A DNA stretch of 64,000 bases from Heterodera schachtii (Eukaryota > Nematoda > Chromadorea > Rhabditida > Heteroderidae). This document shows, one piece after another, positions 10,277-21,302 of the stretch (the first letter of the stretch is position 1; each line of letters opens with the position of its first letter). The stretch lies in the NCBI GenBank assembly GCA_023374025.1, contig SIJG01000075.1:1-64000 (forward strand), written 5' to 3'. The notes under the pieces are model-generated. The model was not told the DNA's origin. It saw only the letters and a list, made by a program, of their open reading frames with translations, and ran no database searches. The position numbers and the translations under genes were made by a program.

Positions 10277-11625
10277 TTGAGCGACTTGGGCGCCGAAGTT
10301 TGGAAAATCGAACGACCTGGTGAAAAAATGACTGACATTAATAAGCTGGTGTAATTTTTTCCAAATCTTCCTGTGAGATTTTTCCTCCTAAATCGAAGAA
10401 ATGCAAAACAACATAAATTAATATTGAAATCAATTTATGTTTGAAAAACAAAAAAATTTGCTTATAAACCTTTATTAACCAGGCCAGATTGATGTTTATC
10501 CTATGGCACTGAAAATTCTATTATTTTAGACAAAACTAAATATTCAATTTATAATTTGAAATGGATTCAAATCATTCATCCGGATTTCAACAATTCTTTT
10601 GTCACATTATTCCCAATTCTCAATAAATACTGACAATCAAAAACCTTACAAAAAAATTTAAAAAATAAATAATATTTCTTTTATGTTCAATTATTCGCAG
10701 GTGTTGGCGATGATTCTCGCCTCTTTACACCGCCCGAAATCAATGGCCAAAGTTGTTATACGCTTGGCCTTAACCGGAACAAAAAAAGCATTGCGATGAA
10801 TTTGGCTCATCCTGAGGCACAAAATTTGGTATAAAAATATTTTCATAAGACTTCAATTATTAATTTTTTATTTTAGGCGCAAAAATTGGCCACCAAAGCA
10901 GATATTGTGATTGAAAATTTCAAGACGGGTTACATGAAAATTTTTTGCCTTGATTACCCTCAATTAGCGCAGCTGAACCCCGGCCTAATATATTGCTCAA
11001 TTACTGGTATTTTTGTATATATATTAAAAATGTAAATCTGAATGAATGAAAATCATCTGGATTTCTGTTCGAAAAGCTCAATAGACCGATAATTTTTTTA
11101 AATTTTGGATAGGATAAGCAAATTATTGCTTCCCGACTCTCGGAGAAATAAAAAGTCGGGGATCGGGGAGGAAATTCCCCGACAAAAATTGTCGTGATTG
11201 GCTGGAGAAATTTAAAAACCTTCGGGGAGCATACCTTTATCTGTGAGTGAATTTTCATAAAAAGTTGAGAAAACTGGTTACAGGAATTTTTAAAAATTAT
11301 AACTTCATAAAACCCCGCTCATATGGGGAGAAACCTTTAACAATTAATAAGACATTGTTTCCATTCGGAAAAATGATTCTCTAATAATTACAGATTGAAT
11401 ATTAAATTAATTGCCTCAGGTTACGGTCCCGAAGGGCCTTGTGCCAATGACCCGGGCTATGACGTCATTGCTGCCGCTGTCGGCGGCTTTCTCGGCATCA
11501 CATGCCTTAAAGGCGGTGATCAGGAGCCGGTGAAGGCCGGCGTGGCGGTCACTGATTTGGCCACCGGATTGTACGCCCACGGGGCAATTTTGGCCGCTTT
11601 ATTTCACAGAATCAAAACGGGAAAA
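10277..11625 (+). pseudogene. SUGCT: Succinate/glutarate CoA-transferase (SUGCT-like), partial
   Basis: Four exons are readable: about 10277-10319, 10701-10828, 10877-11006 and 11420-11625, joined by canonical GT..AG introns in consistent phase. They give LSDLGAEVWKIERPG, VGDDSRLFTPPEINGQSCYT, LGLNRNKKSIAMNLAHPEAQ, KADIVIENFKTGYM, LIYCSITGYGPEGP and GVAVTDLATGLYAHGAILAA. These are signature blocks of CaiB/BaiF class III CoA-transferases, closest to animal SUGCT, a mitochondrial enzyme of glutarate metabolism. The first exon is damaged: the residues before LSDLGAEV (LTSAAGKSM-like) are in another frame and lack part of the usual LTRVLAGPF segment. After RIKTGK at 11625 no further exon is found, although the family should continue for about 200 residues. 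Most likely a truncated copy. Confidence 0.72.
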
Positions 11626-11741
11626 GTACAAACACACATATCGTAATTTGAACAAAAAATGTATTAAAATTTAAATATTTTAAAGTTTTTTCGATTAAGG
11701 AAAATATTTAAACCAAAATTTTTATCAATAAAAATATATAT

Positions 11742-13684
11742 ATTTATCATGGAAGGGATGATGCAAATTCAAAAATATGATTCCACTATTTTACAAAATA
11801 ATGCATTTTTCGACGAAAAATAAATGGGGCCAGAAAATAAATTTATTTAATAAAAAAGGATGAGGTTTTATGTTTTAAAATAGCAGATTTTGTAATAGTA
11901 TGTATAAAATTAGAAATTTTGTTATAATATATATAAAATGACAAAAAAACGCCCAAATATTTACAAAACAGGTAATTTTATATTGGCATCAAAATTTTCC
12001 AAAATAGACATTTAACTGATGAAAAAATACTTTTAGGGCCAAAAACAAAGCGCCCTTTTAAACAATGCAATTACTAAATATAAAATAAGCTTGAGCATTG
12101 AAAAAGCCGGTGGGGGTCGGTTTAGTACGAGCGCAAGTTTTAGGCTATAACTTTTTTCTTTGCCAACCAAATCCAACATTTTTAGTATCGTTCGATAGCC
12201 CTAAGTGTCCTCTATTAATCTTCAAAATTGCGAAAAATTTTGTTAAGGTTCAAAAAAGTTATGGCCAGAAAAATTCAAAAAACCAGATTTTCCAACTTTT
12301 TTGGCTCAAACTTTTTTTAAACTTAACAAAATTTTTTGAAATTTTGCAGGCTAATAGAGCATCCGAAGGGCTCTCGAATGATATCAAGAAGTTGGATTTG
12401 GATAACAAATAAAAAAGTTATAGTGGAAAAATATGCGCTCGTACTAAAACGGCCCGTACTAAACTGACCCGGTCCTTGAAAAAGCAACAAACAAAAATAT
12501 TCAGTGTCAATAAAATTTGCACAGAAACTTTTGCTGAATTTTCACCATTTTTGATGGCTCTTTAGGTAATTAAATCAATTTGGATTTATTAATGTCCAAG
12601 CGAGTGCAAGCAATACGCGAAAATGAATTTCTTATAATTAGTATTACCTAATTGCGTTATTTTGGTTCACACCAAGGACTCTTAGAGAAACCGCCTGCTG
12701 GATTATCTGAGATTTTTCTCATTTTAAATAAATATCAAATTTATTTATTTTTTGATTTTATTTCAAAAAAAAAATAAAAAAATTTATAAAAATTAATTTT
12801 GTTATAATGTTACATCGTAATTAAATATTTTTCGAAGTAATTAAATTTCATAAAAAAATTTTTTTTTGATAAAATTTTTAATTTTATCACATGAAAATCA
12901 GCTGAAAAAATAAGTCATTTACTGCACGAAAAATAAGGTTTTTCATTTGCATTATATTTTTATATTCAATAATAAATTGCTTCATTTTAGTGTAATTTGC
13001 TATTTAATTTAACAAAATTAATTAATAAAAATTTATTTTATTTGTTGATATTTGCTTTAATTATGTTTAATTTTTAATATATAATTATTTTTAATTGTTA
13101 CTCAAAACAATGCGTTTTTTTAATATAAAATTCGGCTTTTTCTTAATTTCTTCCTGTTTATTATCAATTATGCGTCTCCTGATAAGTTTAAAAAGGTAAT
13201 TAAAAAGCTTTTTAATTAAATTAGGAATTATAAAATAAAAAAAATAACTTAATGAAGCAATAATTATTGATTTTCAAAAGTTATGTCTATTTTTTAAAGA
13301 TTTTTGGTCATGACTTTCCGAAAACCCAATGAAATTTTCTGAAACTTTTTAGGCTAATAGAGAAAGCCAAGAGCTATCGTAGGATACCAAGATTATTTTT
13401 TTAGTTTTGTATTTAAGAAAAGTAATGACGGATTTTTTCGAAAAATCTGTAAATTTGGCACTTATACGAAACGCCCATGTTGGCAGTTTTTACGGAACGA
13501 CCGAGCACGCAACTAGCTTCGCCTAGGGCAAAAGAAATGGACAAATTATTGTGCAACAATTGGAGGGGGGGGGGGGGAACTTATCTTTTGAATTTGGGTG
13601 GATGTTTGGTCAGTCAAATTGGCAAAAGTTGATATACAAAGGGAAGGGTACTGAATTGACATCTGCTGCCGGCAAATCCTTGAG
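11742..13684. repeat. Direct duplication, copy 2 (downstream of SUGCT exons)
   Basis: Repeats 8.86-10.27 kb with scattered differences, interrupted by a fold-back element at 12105-12475. It ends at the same ACATCTGCTGCCGGCAAATC that begins the SUGCT coding region in copy 1, then switches to unrelated repeat DNA. No coding exon follows. Confidence 0.8.
12105..12475. mobile_element. Fold-back element (AAAGTTATGGCC family)
   Basis: Its two halves are inverted copies: GGTCGGTTTAGTACGAGCGC at the left against the complement near 12436-12473, with TTTTGTTAAGGTTCAAAAAA mirrored around the centre. Related halves are at 13.69-13.85, 24.6-24.9, 34.7, 41.05, 43.9, 50.6, 57.2 and 62.3 kb. No ORF of note. 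Confidence 0.65.
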
Positions 13685-13938
13685 CACTTTTGGCCATAAA
13701 TTTGTTCAAAATTGACGAAATTTTTGAAATTTTGCAGGCTAATAGAGAACTGTTAAGGCTTTCGAATGATATCCAGATTATTGGATTTGGTTGACAAAGT
13801 AAAAAGTTATAGTCCAAAAACATGTTGGGGCCCAAACGTGCCGGGGCCCAACTGAGGTAAACGAAAACCGAAAAATAGTGCTTATAATTAGAGAATTTTT
13901 CCAACGGGTACCCCTTCAAGCCCGAATGAAGCAATGGC

Positions 13939-14215
13939 CTAAATTAGGTGCAAATTAAATTTTATTATTAAAACAAAGGCTTTGCTAGTCACCCAAAGCA
14001 ATTGTTGCCACCATAAAGCAAAAAATGGATATTGTTCAAATTGTTCGAATTTGGTCCTCCCATCGAACCGCCGCCGTCCCCAAAAAATTTGACATCGCTT
14101 CAACAGCCTTTCAACAACAATTTCATGAACGAATTTTTTTTCAATTGTCAACTTTTGCATGATTTTTTCGAGGGTTAATAAAGAGAACACACTTAACGCT
14201 ATCAAAGGACACTAA
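13939..14215 (-). pseudogene. F-box-like subfamily B exon fragment
   Basis: The minus strand reads KIMQKLTIEKKFVHEIVVER then LLKRCQI, aligning with EQMTLVKEGVHENANVVWLL-ERCKIGG of gene B4. After RCQI the match (GTAAVRWEDQ) continues in another frame and reaches a stop, so it is a frameshifted remnant. No neighbouring exons are found. Confidence 0.55.
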
Positions 14216-14469
14216 AAAATTAACGCGAACTACAAAAAAAAATTGGGTCGAGGCGTGGCCAATCACGAGCAAAAATGAGAGGAGCAACAAAAACAAATAC
14301 TGTGGGTTGAAAATTTTTACTACGGCTTTTTAACCCAAAAAAATGGAAATCCTCTCCAGGGTAAGAGGTTTACAAATTTTCAAAAAACAAACATTTCCTA
14401 AACTCAAATTAATCCGTTTGAGTGCCACGTGGCGGTAGCGTTCGGCCGGCGCCGCCGTTATCAACTCAC

Positions 14470-14565
14470 GGGCGCGGAAACGTTGGCAAACGCGCCGGAA
14501 CCGATGCCAACGACGTCCTTGACGGGAAATTTTTTGGTTTTGGCTAAATTTAAGGCCCTATTGCA
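14470..14565 (-). CDS. Orphan exon with kinase-type glycine loop
   Basis: A 96-nt phase-0 exon bounded by CTGCAG| and |GTGAGTTG encodes residues including KKFPVKDVVGIGSGAFANVS. The GxGxxxxxV pattern after an acidic-hydrophobic stretch resembles the ATP-binding loop that opens a Ser/Thr protein kinase domain. It is GC-rich against AT-rich flanks. No second kinase exon is found nearby, so it is either a relic or the match is fortuitous. Confidence 0.3.
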
Positions 14566-14813
14566 CTGCAGGCATGAAAAATTTCAAAATATTTTTGTAA
14601 TTTTTTTTAAAACTTTGATTTATGAAATGCAAAAATCTTTAAAAAATATTTAAAAGAGATCGCTATGAGAAAGAAGTGAACCTGAGAAACAAGAAACAGA
14701 ATCCAAAAGATTAACCACTAAGCCACATGAGCAATAAATGAATCATTTTTGAAATAAATCTTAATGTAATTTTAAAAAAATTTTCCTTTCCTCCAACTTT
14801 GGTTAACAATTTG

Positions 14814-14960
14814 ATCCAGACCCCCATTCTTACCAGTGTACTTTTGGACCCGGACCTACCGGGTCGGGTACTGGATTTTCAAAAAACCGAGTCCGGGTAG
14901 TGAAAAAACCGGGTATCCGGGTCTGGGACCCGGTCGGGTACCCGAACCCGTGTAACCCTA
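14814..14960. mobile_element. Word-filled element, GACCCGG/GGGTCGGG
   Basis: GGGTCGGGTACC-type words in both orientations, right end TAGGGTTACACGGGTTCGGG in reverse complement. The left part, CAGACCCCCATTCTTACCAGTG-like, is shared with the related elements at 34.80-34.92, 40.87-40.98 and 43.74-43.84 kb. A 7/8 match ATTCTTAC/ATTATTAC flanks one possible boundary, but that flank belongs to the shared repeat, so I do not trust it as a target duplication. Confidence 0.5.
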
Positions 14961-14966
14961 ATTATT

Positions 14967-15172
14967 ACGGTGTTTTTGTCAAATTACGCTATTATTTGGA
15001 CAGGAATTGGCACACGGATGAGAAGGGCTTTCTGACGACCAACGATTTTGAACAGTTTTTCGCAGCCAACAGAAGCAATTGGTTTTTGTCAGTTGACAAC
15101 CCAACTGAAGATCAGACAAATTTTGACAAAGCCATGTTAATGATTTATCCTAAAAACGTATGGATAAATTAA
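14967..15172 (+). CDS. Orphan exon, EF-hand-like segment, unknown protein
   Basis: The open frame reads GVFVKLRYYLDRNWHTDEKG then FLTTNDFEQFFAANRSNW. The stretch DEKGFLTTNDFEQFF has the spacing of an EF-hand loop and following helix, but lacks a full set of calcium ligands. The frame may leave at a GTATGG donor at 15161, before the stop at 15170. No partner exon found. Confidence 0.35.
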
Positions 15173-15272
15173 ATTTTTCAAGAAATCACTAAATTTATCC
15201 ATAAGACATAGATGACACAAATATACATGTTGATCAATGATCAATCCCATACTTAAAAAGAACAATTATGAG

Positions 15273-15915
15273 TAGGGTTCGGAATTATATGGAAATCCAT
15301 ATTTTTTTCCTGGACTGTGGGGGGCCTGAAACGCACGAAAAACATATTTTTAACTTTGTTTGAAGCTTCTAGTATGGATTTCTATATCCATATTTTCCAT
15401 ATTTTTCCATATTTCGCGATTTATGTCCATATTTCCATATTTTGGGATTTTTATCCATATTTTATGTCCATATTTTGGCATTTTTCCAAAAACCTCTATT
15501 AGAACGGCCCCAATAAGCTAAATTTGGATTTTGACCCTTAAAGACCAGAAAATTTTTCCGAAAAGTTATTTTTTAGCAAGATCTTCTCGAGATTTAGTTT
15601 AGTTTTTAAACTTTCTTAAAAATTGATATATTTGCTTCAAAATAAGCAAAAAAATGGAAAATTTCGGTTTTTTTCGTTGGTTTTCTCTAAAAATTGCTTT
15701 TTTTCTTCTAAAACGAGTTATTATACCGTATTCAGCCATTTTAGATGTATTTTACTAGAATTTTAATGAATTTGAAGAAATTTTTAAAAATTTACCTCTC
15801 CATTCGGAAAATTTATGTCCATATTTTTGCCATTTTATGTCCATATTTTGCGATTTTTGGTCCATATTTTATGGCCATATTTCGCGATTTTATATCCATA
15901 TTTTTCCGAACCCTA
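15273..15915. mobile_element. hAT-like non-autonomous element, CCATATTT word
   Basis: Terminal repeats TAGGGTTCGGAA at both ends and a perfect 8-bp target duplication ATTATGAG (15265-15272 and 15916-15923). Both ends are saturated with TCCATATTT/TGTCCATATTTT words. Near the left end CGCACGAAAAACATATTT matches TACGAAAAACACTTTA of the 39.7-kb element and GCACGAAAAACACATTTT of the 50.0-kb element. Confidence 0.82.
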
Positions 15916-15985
15916 ATTATGAGCATGTCAATAATTCCATAATTCAAATTGGTCGATCACTTCTCAGCAAATCATTCATTCACTT

Positions 15986-17371
15986 CTACTGCTGATCACT
16001 TGTGCCGGGATTTGCGTCGAGAAGCCTAAAATCGAAACACAATCATTTTGAAGAGCATTCACTGACCCATCACCGATTTCGTCCTCATTGATAATTTGGA
16101 TGAAAATTTGATTCCATTGATTCGAGGGTTCATAAATTCGCCAGCCAATCGCTTCCTCCTCCCATTTCGCCCATTTGCTCGCATTTCGTACAATTGGGCA
16201 ACGGATCAACAAAAAATGTTCGTTGTAGTCGTCACTTCTTTTCAATGCCAATTGTTCGCGGGTCAATTCGTTGGTCAAATTGAAAAGCACGACGGAGTCA
16301 GCAAAAGGCGGCGGAAACCAAACGAGAACAATGAAATTGACGGGAGATGAAGCATAGGTAAATGCCTAAAACATGGAAAAATTGGTTAATAAGCGAAGCC
16401 CAGACTGTAAAGTGCCAAATAAGTCAATTAATAAGCACCGCTTGGAACGCTTCAATCGTCGATGACCAATTCCCACCATCCGTGTTCAACGAGCATTTGA
16501 GCATCTTTGGCACATCGTTTTGAAGTGGAGTGAAAAGCCATTTGGTCACCGCTTGTCCATCCGATGCCGTGGCACTGTCATCGCATGGAAATTCGCCGAA
16601 GAGATTGGTGGTATATAAACTGACAAAGCGAAGCGATGGAAAATCGTTCAGAATTGACGGGTCGACGAATTGACGCAAAAATGTGCCCGACAATCCAATG
16701 CCATGAATGTTTTTTCCGAAGATTGGCCAAATGTTGCGCAAAAGGAATTCCGCAATGCGATCTTTGTGCGTATTGATGGCCAAATTAATTGGAGATGAGG
16801 CGAAAAGTTGACGAAAAAGGCGGAGAAAAGCGATGGCATTTCGGTCGATGTAACTAAAAATGGATAAGCATTACCGAAAAATTTTACCAAACGCCAATCT
16901 TACGAGATATCGATGTGTTCGAACCCGATGACTTTGCGTGGCATTTGAATTTGCGAAATTGGCATTGGTTTTCCACGGCAATTGACAATTTCCATTCCAT
17001 TGGTGCCATTCTCTCGATTTTTGCTGTGAATTCGGATAATTCCGAATGTCCTTTTGCGTGTTTTGAAGTGTTCGTCGACGTAAAAGTCAAATCGGTGGCT
17101 GATCATCGCAATTCCGAAGCCAAGTTGTGAAGGCGTAATCAAATCGAACACACAAAGCCAACAGTCGGCGGAGATAAAACTGAAAAATTAAATTTTCATT
17201 TTTTATTTTGTTTGTTTTTTACATTTTCTTTTTTGCTGGTTTTTTGAAGCGGTCCCAATAAATCCAAAGAATGGCACAACATCCGACAAACATTGGCACT
17301 CCGAACAGACTAAAAAATGAGAAGGGAAAGGGTAAATGTCGAGAAGAAATGGACAAAACGTACAGAATCAT
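15986..17371 (-). CDS. F-box-like family gene A1, membrane-anchored type
   Basis: Six exons: complement(15986..16025,16067..16365,16439..16853,16904..17179,17223..17309,17364..17371), sum 1125 nt, one open frame of 374 aa with canonical splice sites. Residues 1-22 (MILLFGVPMFVGCCAILWIY) form a single membrane anchor followed by basic WDRFKKPAKKK. Exon 3 holds the F-box-like motif SADCWLCVFDLITPSQLGFG and HRFDFYVDEHFKTRK. Exon 4 contains ILRNIWP-type and CDDSATASDGQAVTKWLFTP blocks; exon 5 LTNELTREQLALK and RCPIVR...W; the last exon LLDANPGTSDQQ. Proteins of this kind are numerous in cyst nematodes and generally annotated as F-box-like; substrates are unknown. The start is an 8-nt exon whose ATG replaces a codon inside the longer A4 start. 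One of three copies here with intact phases. Confidence 0.72.
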
Positions 17372-17475
17372 TTTTGAAGGAATTGTCAGGGAGAAACAGT
17401 CGAAGAGAGAGAGACGAAAAGAAATAAATGGCGAATAGAAAATAATAATGAGACGAAGCGGGGGAGGAGCAACCA

Positions 17476-17483
17476 TTTTTATA
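17476..17483 (-). promoter_or_regulatory. TATA box of gene A1
   Basis: TATAAAAA on the minus strand about 105 bp upstream of the A1 start, followed by TGGTTGCTCCTCC, the same cassette found before A2, A4 and A6. A second TATAAAG in plus orientation sits near 17538, as in other divergent pairs, but no functional plus-strand gene follows. Confidence 0.55.
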
Positions 17484-17793
17484 CTAATTTTTATTTGTTC
17501 ATTTGTACGCTTTTGCATTTCCAAAATTTTTCGCGACTATAAAGCTGTGAGCTCTGATTATGAATTTGATCAGATTAAATACTATACTTTGTTTTTCATT
17601 TGAATGCATTGGCAGTTTTGTTTTTTACACTAACGATTTTTTGCCGCTTTTTTTCCTTTTTTACCGTCCATGCTTTTCTTTCGTCGCCTTTCTCTCGGCA
17701 TTCACATTGCCTTTTCGTCTGCATTTCTGATTCGTTTTATGTCCCTTTTTGTTGGATTTTTTTCAAAATATTTTCCATAATAAATTAGGTAAT

Positions 17794-17917
17794 TACCGTA
17801 TTTCCTCGATTATAAGCCCCGGGGCTTCTATTGTTCAACCCCCCTCCAAAGGGGGCTTATATTCGAGGGGGGGCTTCCATTCGAGGGGGGGGGGCGTATA
17901 ATCGAGGAAATACGGTA
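17794..17917. mobile_element. MITE with TACCGTATTTCC ends
   Basis: TACCGTATTTCCTCGATTAT at the left and its complement at the right, enclosing G/C runs (CCCCGGGGC, GGGGGGGGGG). It is bounded by TA, as in Tc1/mariner-type miniature elements. Half copies occur near 24.60 and 58.91 kb. Confidence 0.7.
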
Positions 17918-17936
17918 TGTATGTTTTGGTATTAAT

Positions 17937-18143
17937 TCAACTACAACGAATGCTGTTGGTGATCATTTGTCGTGTCGTCTCATCACATTCGCATAATTGA
18001 ATGGTGTGCAACAGTTCAAATTTTTTAAAGCAATTTTTTAAATTTGTCGTAATTTCCGTTAGATAATTTCTTGGCGTAATTTTTGCAAAAGCTGTGTTGT
18101 CAATGTCAATTGAACTCATTGAATAAACAAATGCATATTTCAT
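17937..18143 (-). CDS. Small hypothetical ORF
   Basis: 68 codons starting MKYAFVYSMSSIDIDNTAFA, with cysteines near the C-terminus (QLCECDETTRQ). Composition is protein-like and the frame is not low-complexity, but no family is recognised and no promoter is evident. May be an exon or chance. Confidence 0.25.
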   Translation of the reverse strand: MKYAFVYSMSSIDIDNTAFAKITPRNYLTEITTNLKNCFKKFELLHTIQLCECDETTRQMITNSIRCS

Positions 18144-18592
18144 TTCTAACCCAAAATTGTAGCAAACTTGATTTTGAAAAAGTCCAGGATTTGGACCCCG
18201 AATTGGGAATGGATATTAAGGGCGGGATAAGAATACCGAGATTCAAACACCGGCTAAATTGATTTATTTAATTTATATATTCTAAAATAAATTAAAAAAA
18301 GATTTCCTGAGGGGTTCAGAATTAAAAATGACAAATTCTAAGAAAAAATTTTCCTTAATTTTTGCGACATACTTTTTCAGCCGTTCTCCCTCAGCGAATA
18401 CGCGCCCTAGATTAAAAATTCATAAGCTAATCCCAGTTTCAAGAAATCACTAAGTTTATCCTTAAGACATACAAAACACAAATATACGATAATCAATCAT
18501 CAATTCCATGCTAAAAACACAACATTTTCTATGAGCACGTCAATAATTCCATAATTCAAATTGATCGATCACTTCTCATCAATTCATTCATT
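18144..18592. other. Spacer and 3' flank of A2
   Basis: Mostly AT-rich. About 18180-18260 carries GGACCCCGAATTGGGAATGG-type degenerate words. 18430-18590 is the 3' flank typical of the family (ATTCATTCACTTCTGCTGCT region). Confidence 0.4.
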
Positions 18593-20023
18593 CACTTCTG
18601 CTGCTGATCACTTGGGCCGGGATTTGTGTCGAGAAGCCTAAAAATAGAAATAAATTTTGAATTTTTGAGAAAGCACTCATTCGCTTACCCGTCCCCAATT
18701 TTGTCATCATCATAAATATGAATATCAATTTGATTCCACTGATCATAAATTTCCCAGCCAATCACTTCTTCTTCCCATTTTGTCCATTTGCTCGCGTCAC
18801 GCACAATTGGACAACGAATCAGCAGAAGACAGTCGTCGTCGCTATTGTCAATTATTTTCAAAATTGACGGGAGATGAAGCCGAGGCAAAAGCCTAAAATG
18901 TGGAAAATTGACTAAAAAATACGAAATGAATGACAATTTTACAGTTGGGAGGGGAACAAAAAAAGACGAAAAGATGAGAGAACTTTACAGTTGAGATGGA
19001 CCAATTTGGGCATAAAATTTTTAAACGAAACCCAAAAGAATGTAATAAGCCAAATAAATTATTGAAAATCACCGCTTTGATGGGTTCAACATTCGGCACC
19101 AAATTCCCATCATCCGTGTCCAATGCGCATTTGAACACTTTTGGCACATCGTTTTCTTGAAGTGGAGTGAAAAGCCATTTGGTCACCGCTTGTCCATTCG
19201 ATGCCATGGCACTGTCATCGGCCGGAAATTCGATGAAGAAATCGGCAATACAAACGGAGAAAATGCGAAGAGACGGACAATCGTTGAGAATTGGCGGGAC
19301 GAATTGTCGCAAATGGTGAAAAGCATCCACAGATAATTCCAAGCCATGAATGTTTGTCGCGATCATTGGCCAAATGTTGCGCGAAATGAACTCCAAAGTG
19401 CGATCATTGTAGTACGGGTCGATGGTCAAATTAATTGGACAGGTGACGAAATGTTGGAGAAAATGGCGGAGAAAAGCGATGGTATTTCGGTCGATGAAAC
19501 TAAAAATGGATGTGAAGTGTTGGCTAATGATTTTTTACATAATAGCCAATTTTACGAGATGTCGATGCGTTCGAATCCGATGACTTTGTGTGGCATTTGA
19601 ATTTGCGAAATTGGCATTGGTTTGTCATCGTAATTGACAATTTCCATTTCTTTGGTGCCATTCTCTCCACTTTTGCTTCCAATTCCAATAAATTTCAGCG
19701 CCCATTTGCGGGTTTTGAAGTGTTCGTCCACGTAAATGCCAAATCGGTGACTGATCATCGCAATTCCGTGGCCAAGTTGTGAAGGCGTAAGCAAATCGAA
19801 TACACAAAGCCAACAATCGGCGGAGATGAAACTGAAAAAATAAATTTCAATTTTTGAAATTTTATTTGTTTTTTACATTTTCTTTTTTGGTTTTTTGATG
19901 CGGTCCCAATAAATCCAAAGAATGGCGCAACATCCGACAAACATTGGCACGCCGTACAGACTAAAAAAAGAGAAGGAAAATGGTAAATGTCGAGAAGAAA
20001 TGAACAAAAACGTACAGAATCAT
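18593..20023 (-). pseudogene. F-box-like family gene A2, membrane-anchored type, disrupted
   Basis: Same six-exon plan as A1: first exon 20016-20023, anchor exon 19877-19960, F-box-like exon 19556-19831 (276 nt, SADCWLCVFDLLTPSQLGHG), exon 4 19073-19499 (427 nt), exon 5 from 18892, last exon ending 18593. Exon 5 is broken: after ASASSPVNF a deletion of about 100 nt removes the usual PFDLTNELTREQL block. The frame hits TGA (FENN-stop), while the downstream part (DDDCLLLIRCPIVRDASKWT) survives in another frame. Up to exon 4 the gene is open, so a truncated protein of about 280 residues is conceivable. It lies in tandem with A1, same strand, 1.2 kb upstream. Confidence 0.68.
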
Positions 20024-20126
20024 TTTTGAAGGAATTGTCAGAGAGAAAAAGTTGGAGAGAGAGAGACAAAGCAAATAAATGGCGAAAGGAAAATAATAAT
20101 GAAAATTGGCGGAGGAAAAGCAACCA

Positions 20127-20195
20127 CTTTTATACTAATTTTTATTGGTTCATTTGTACGGTTTTGCATTTTCCAAATTTTCGCGACTATAAAAG
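20127..20195. promoter_or_regulatory. Divergent TATA-box promoter cassette upstream of A2
   Basis: Minus-strand TATAAAAG (20127-20134), followed by TGGTTGCT, serves A2. Plus-strand TATAAAAG (20188-20195), followed by CCCTCCCTCTC, points the other way. The two boxes are about 55 bp apart back to back. No intact plus-strand gene follows, so the partner appears lost. Confidence 0.5.
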
Positions 20196-20598
20196 CCCTC
20201 CCTCTCTCCCCCATTTCTTTCATTTTGCTCACTTTTCATTTTCTTTCGTCGCATTTTATATGTTTTCCATTAAGTAACAAATTAGATAATTATGTTTGTG
20301 TTGGATACTATCCAACTACGAACTCATTTAAGAAATGCTTTCTTATTCCTAACCCAAAATTGAAGCAAATTTTGTCAAAATCATTTTGATTGATTTATTA
20401 AAATAAATTAAAAGGTTGGTGAGGCTTTATTTATTCAGGAAAGACGGTAATAAATTCATTTAAAAATGCACAAATTTTCAGTAATTTAAATTACATTTAA
20501 TTTTACAACAAAATTTTTTTGTCGCTCTTTGCTGATCATTCTGTGTGGATTTTTCTTCATTAAAAAATTGGAACAGAGGAATTTCATTATGTTTCGAA

Positions 20599-20772
20599 TT
20601 AGAGCCCGGGTTTATCCCCAGCAGATTAGGAATGGAAATCGGGTCGGGATAAGATTACCGGGATTCAAATCCCGCTTTTTTGTAGGTATATCGATCCCGG
20701 TCTTTTAGAAAAAAGCCGTGATAGGGATCACGTGAAAATCCCGACAGGATCCTGATCACATCCGGACTCTAA
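20599..20772. mobile_element. Word-filled element, CCCGG/ATCCCG
   Basis: Ends TTAGAGCCCGGG and, in reverse complement, TTAGAGTCCGGATGTG. The interior repeats GGGATCAC/ATCCCG words in both orientations. No matching 8-bp flanks were seen, so classification rests on the ends and word content. Confidence 0.5.
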
Positions 20773-21065
20773 AGCAAACAAAAAGAAATTTGATCATTAA
20801 AAAAATGCGAGACCGATAAATGATCAATAAATTAGAGACTGAAATCGAGATTTGAGATCAATATATTACATCCAAATTAATGAGTTGAATTAAAAAAAAG
20901 AAATTTCCCTTTTCAAAAAAGAGCCAGATGAAGAATTGAAACAATTGATTAGCAACGATTGAGACTAATTGATAAGCGACTGATTGAGACGGATTAATAA
21001 GCGAGCAATTAAGCGATTAATTGAGACAGATATGTGATCGATTAGGACAAATTGATAATAAATAA

Positions 21066-21302
21066 TTAATCAATGTTTGACTCACTCAAACGCTTTCCGT
21101 TGAGCGTGAAAATGATTTGGCGCGTCTCCAAGTTCATGCCACAGCCGAGCACGTCACCGATGCCAAACGAAGGCGGTGACCTCTTGTGAAAGCCAATGAA
21201 TGAATGCTTCCGGTCGTTGTAGGGGTAATACAAATTGCCATAAATGTTGTAAGCGTATGTGGTGCCATTGAAGCCAACCCATATATCCAATGGCATTTGC
21301 CG
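21066..21302 (-). pseudogene. SPRY domain C-terminal exon
   Basis: Reads PLDIWVGFNGTTYAYNIYGN, KHSFIGFHKRSPPSFGIGDV, LGCGMNLETRQIIFTLNGKR. The FGIGDVLGCGMN...IIFTLNGK string is the diagnostic end of a SPRY (B30.2-like) protein-interaction domain. The exon may leave at a GTGAGT near 21086. SPRY proteins are heavily amplified in cyst nematodes and some (SPRYSECs) are secreted effectors; no signal peptide exon is seen here, so secretion cannot be claimed. Isolated, probably partial. Confidence 0.6.

Noticed and set aside
14826..14968. 8-bp target duplication ATTCTTAC/ATTATTAC around the GACCCGG element
   Set aside because: The left flank is itself shared with related elements at 34.8, 40.97 and 43.8 kb, so it belongs to the repeat and is not a target copy.
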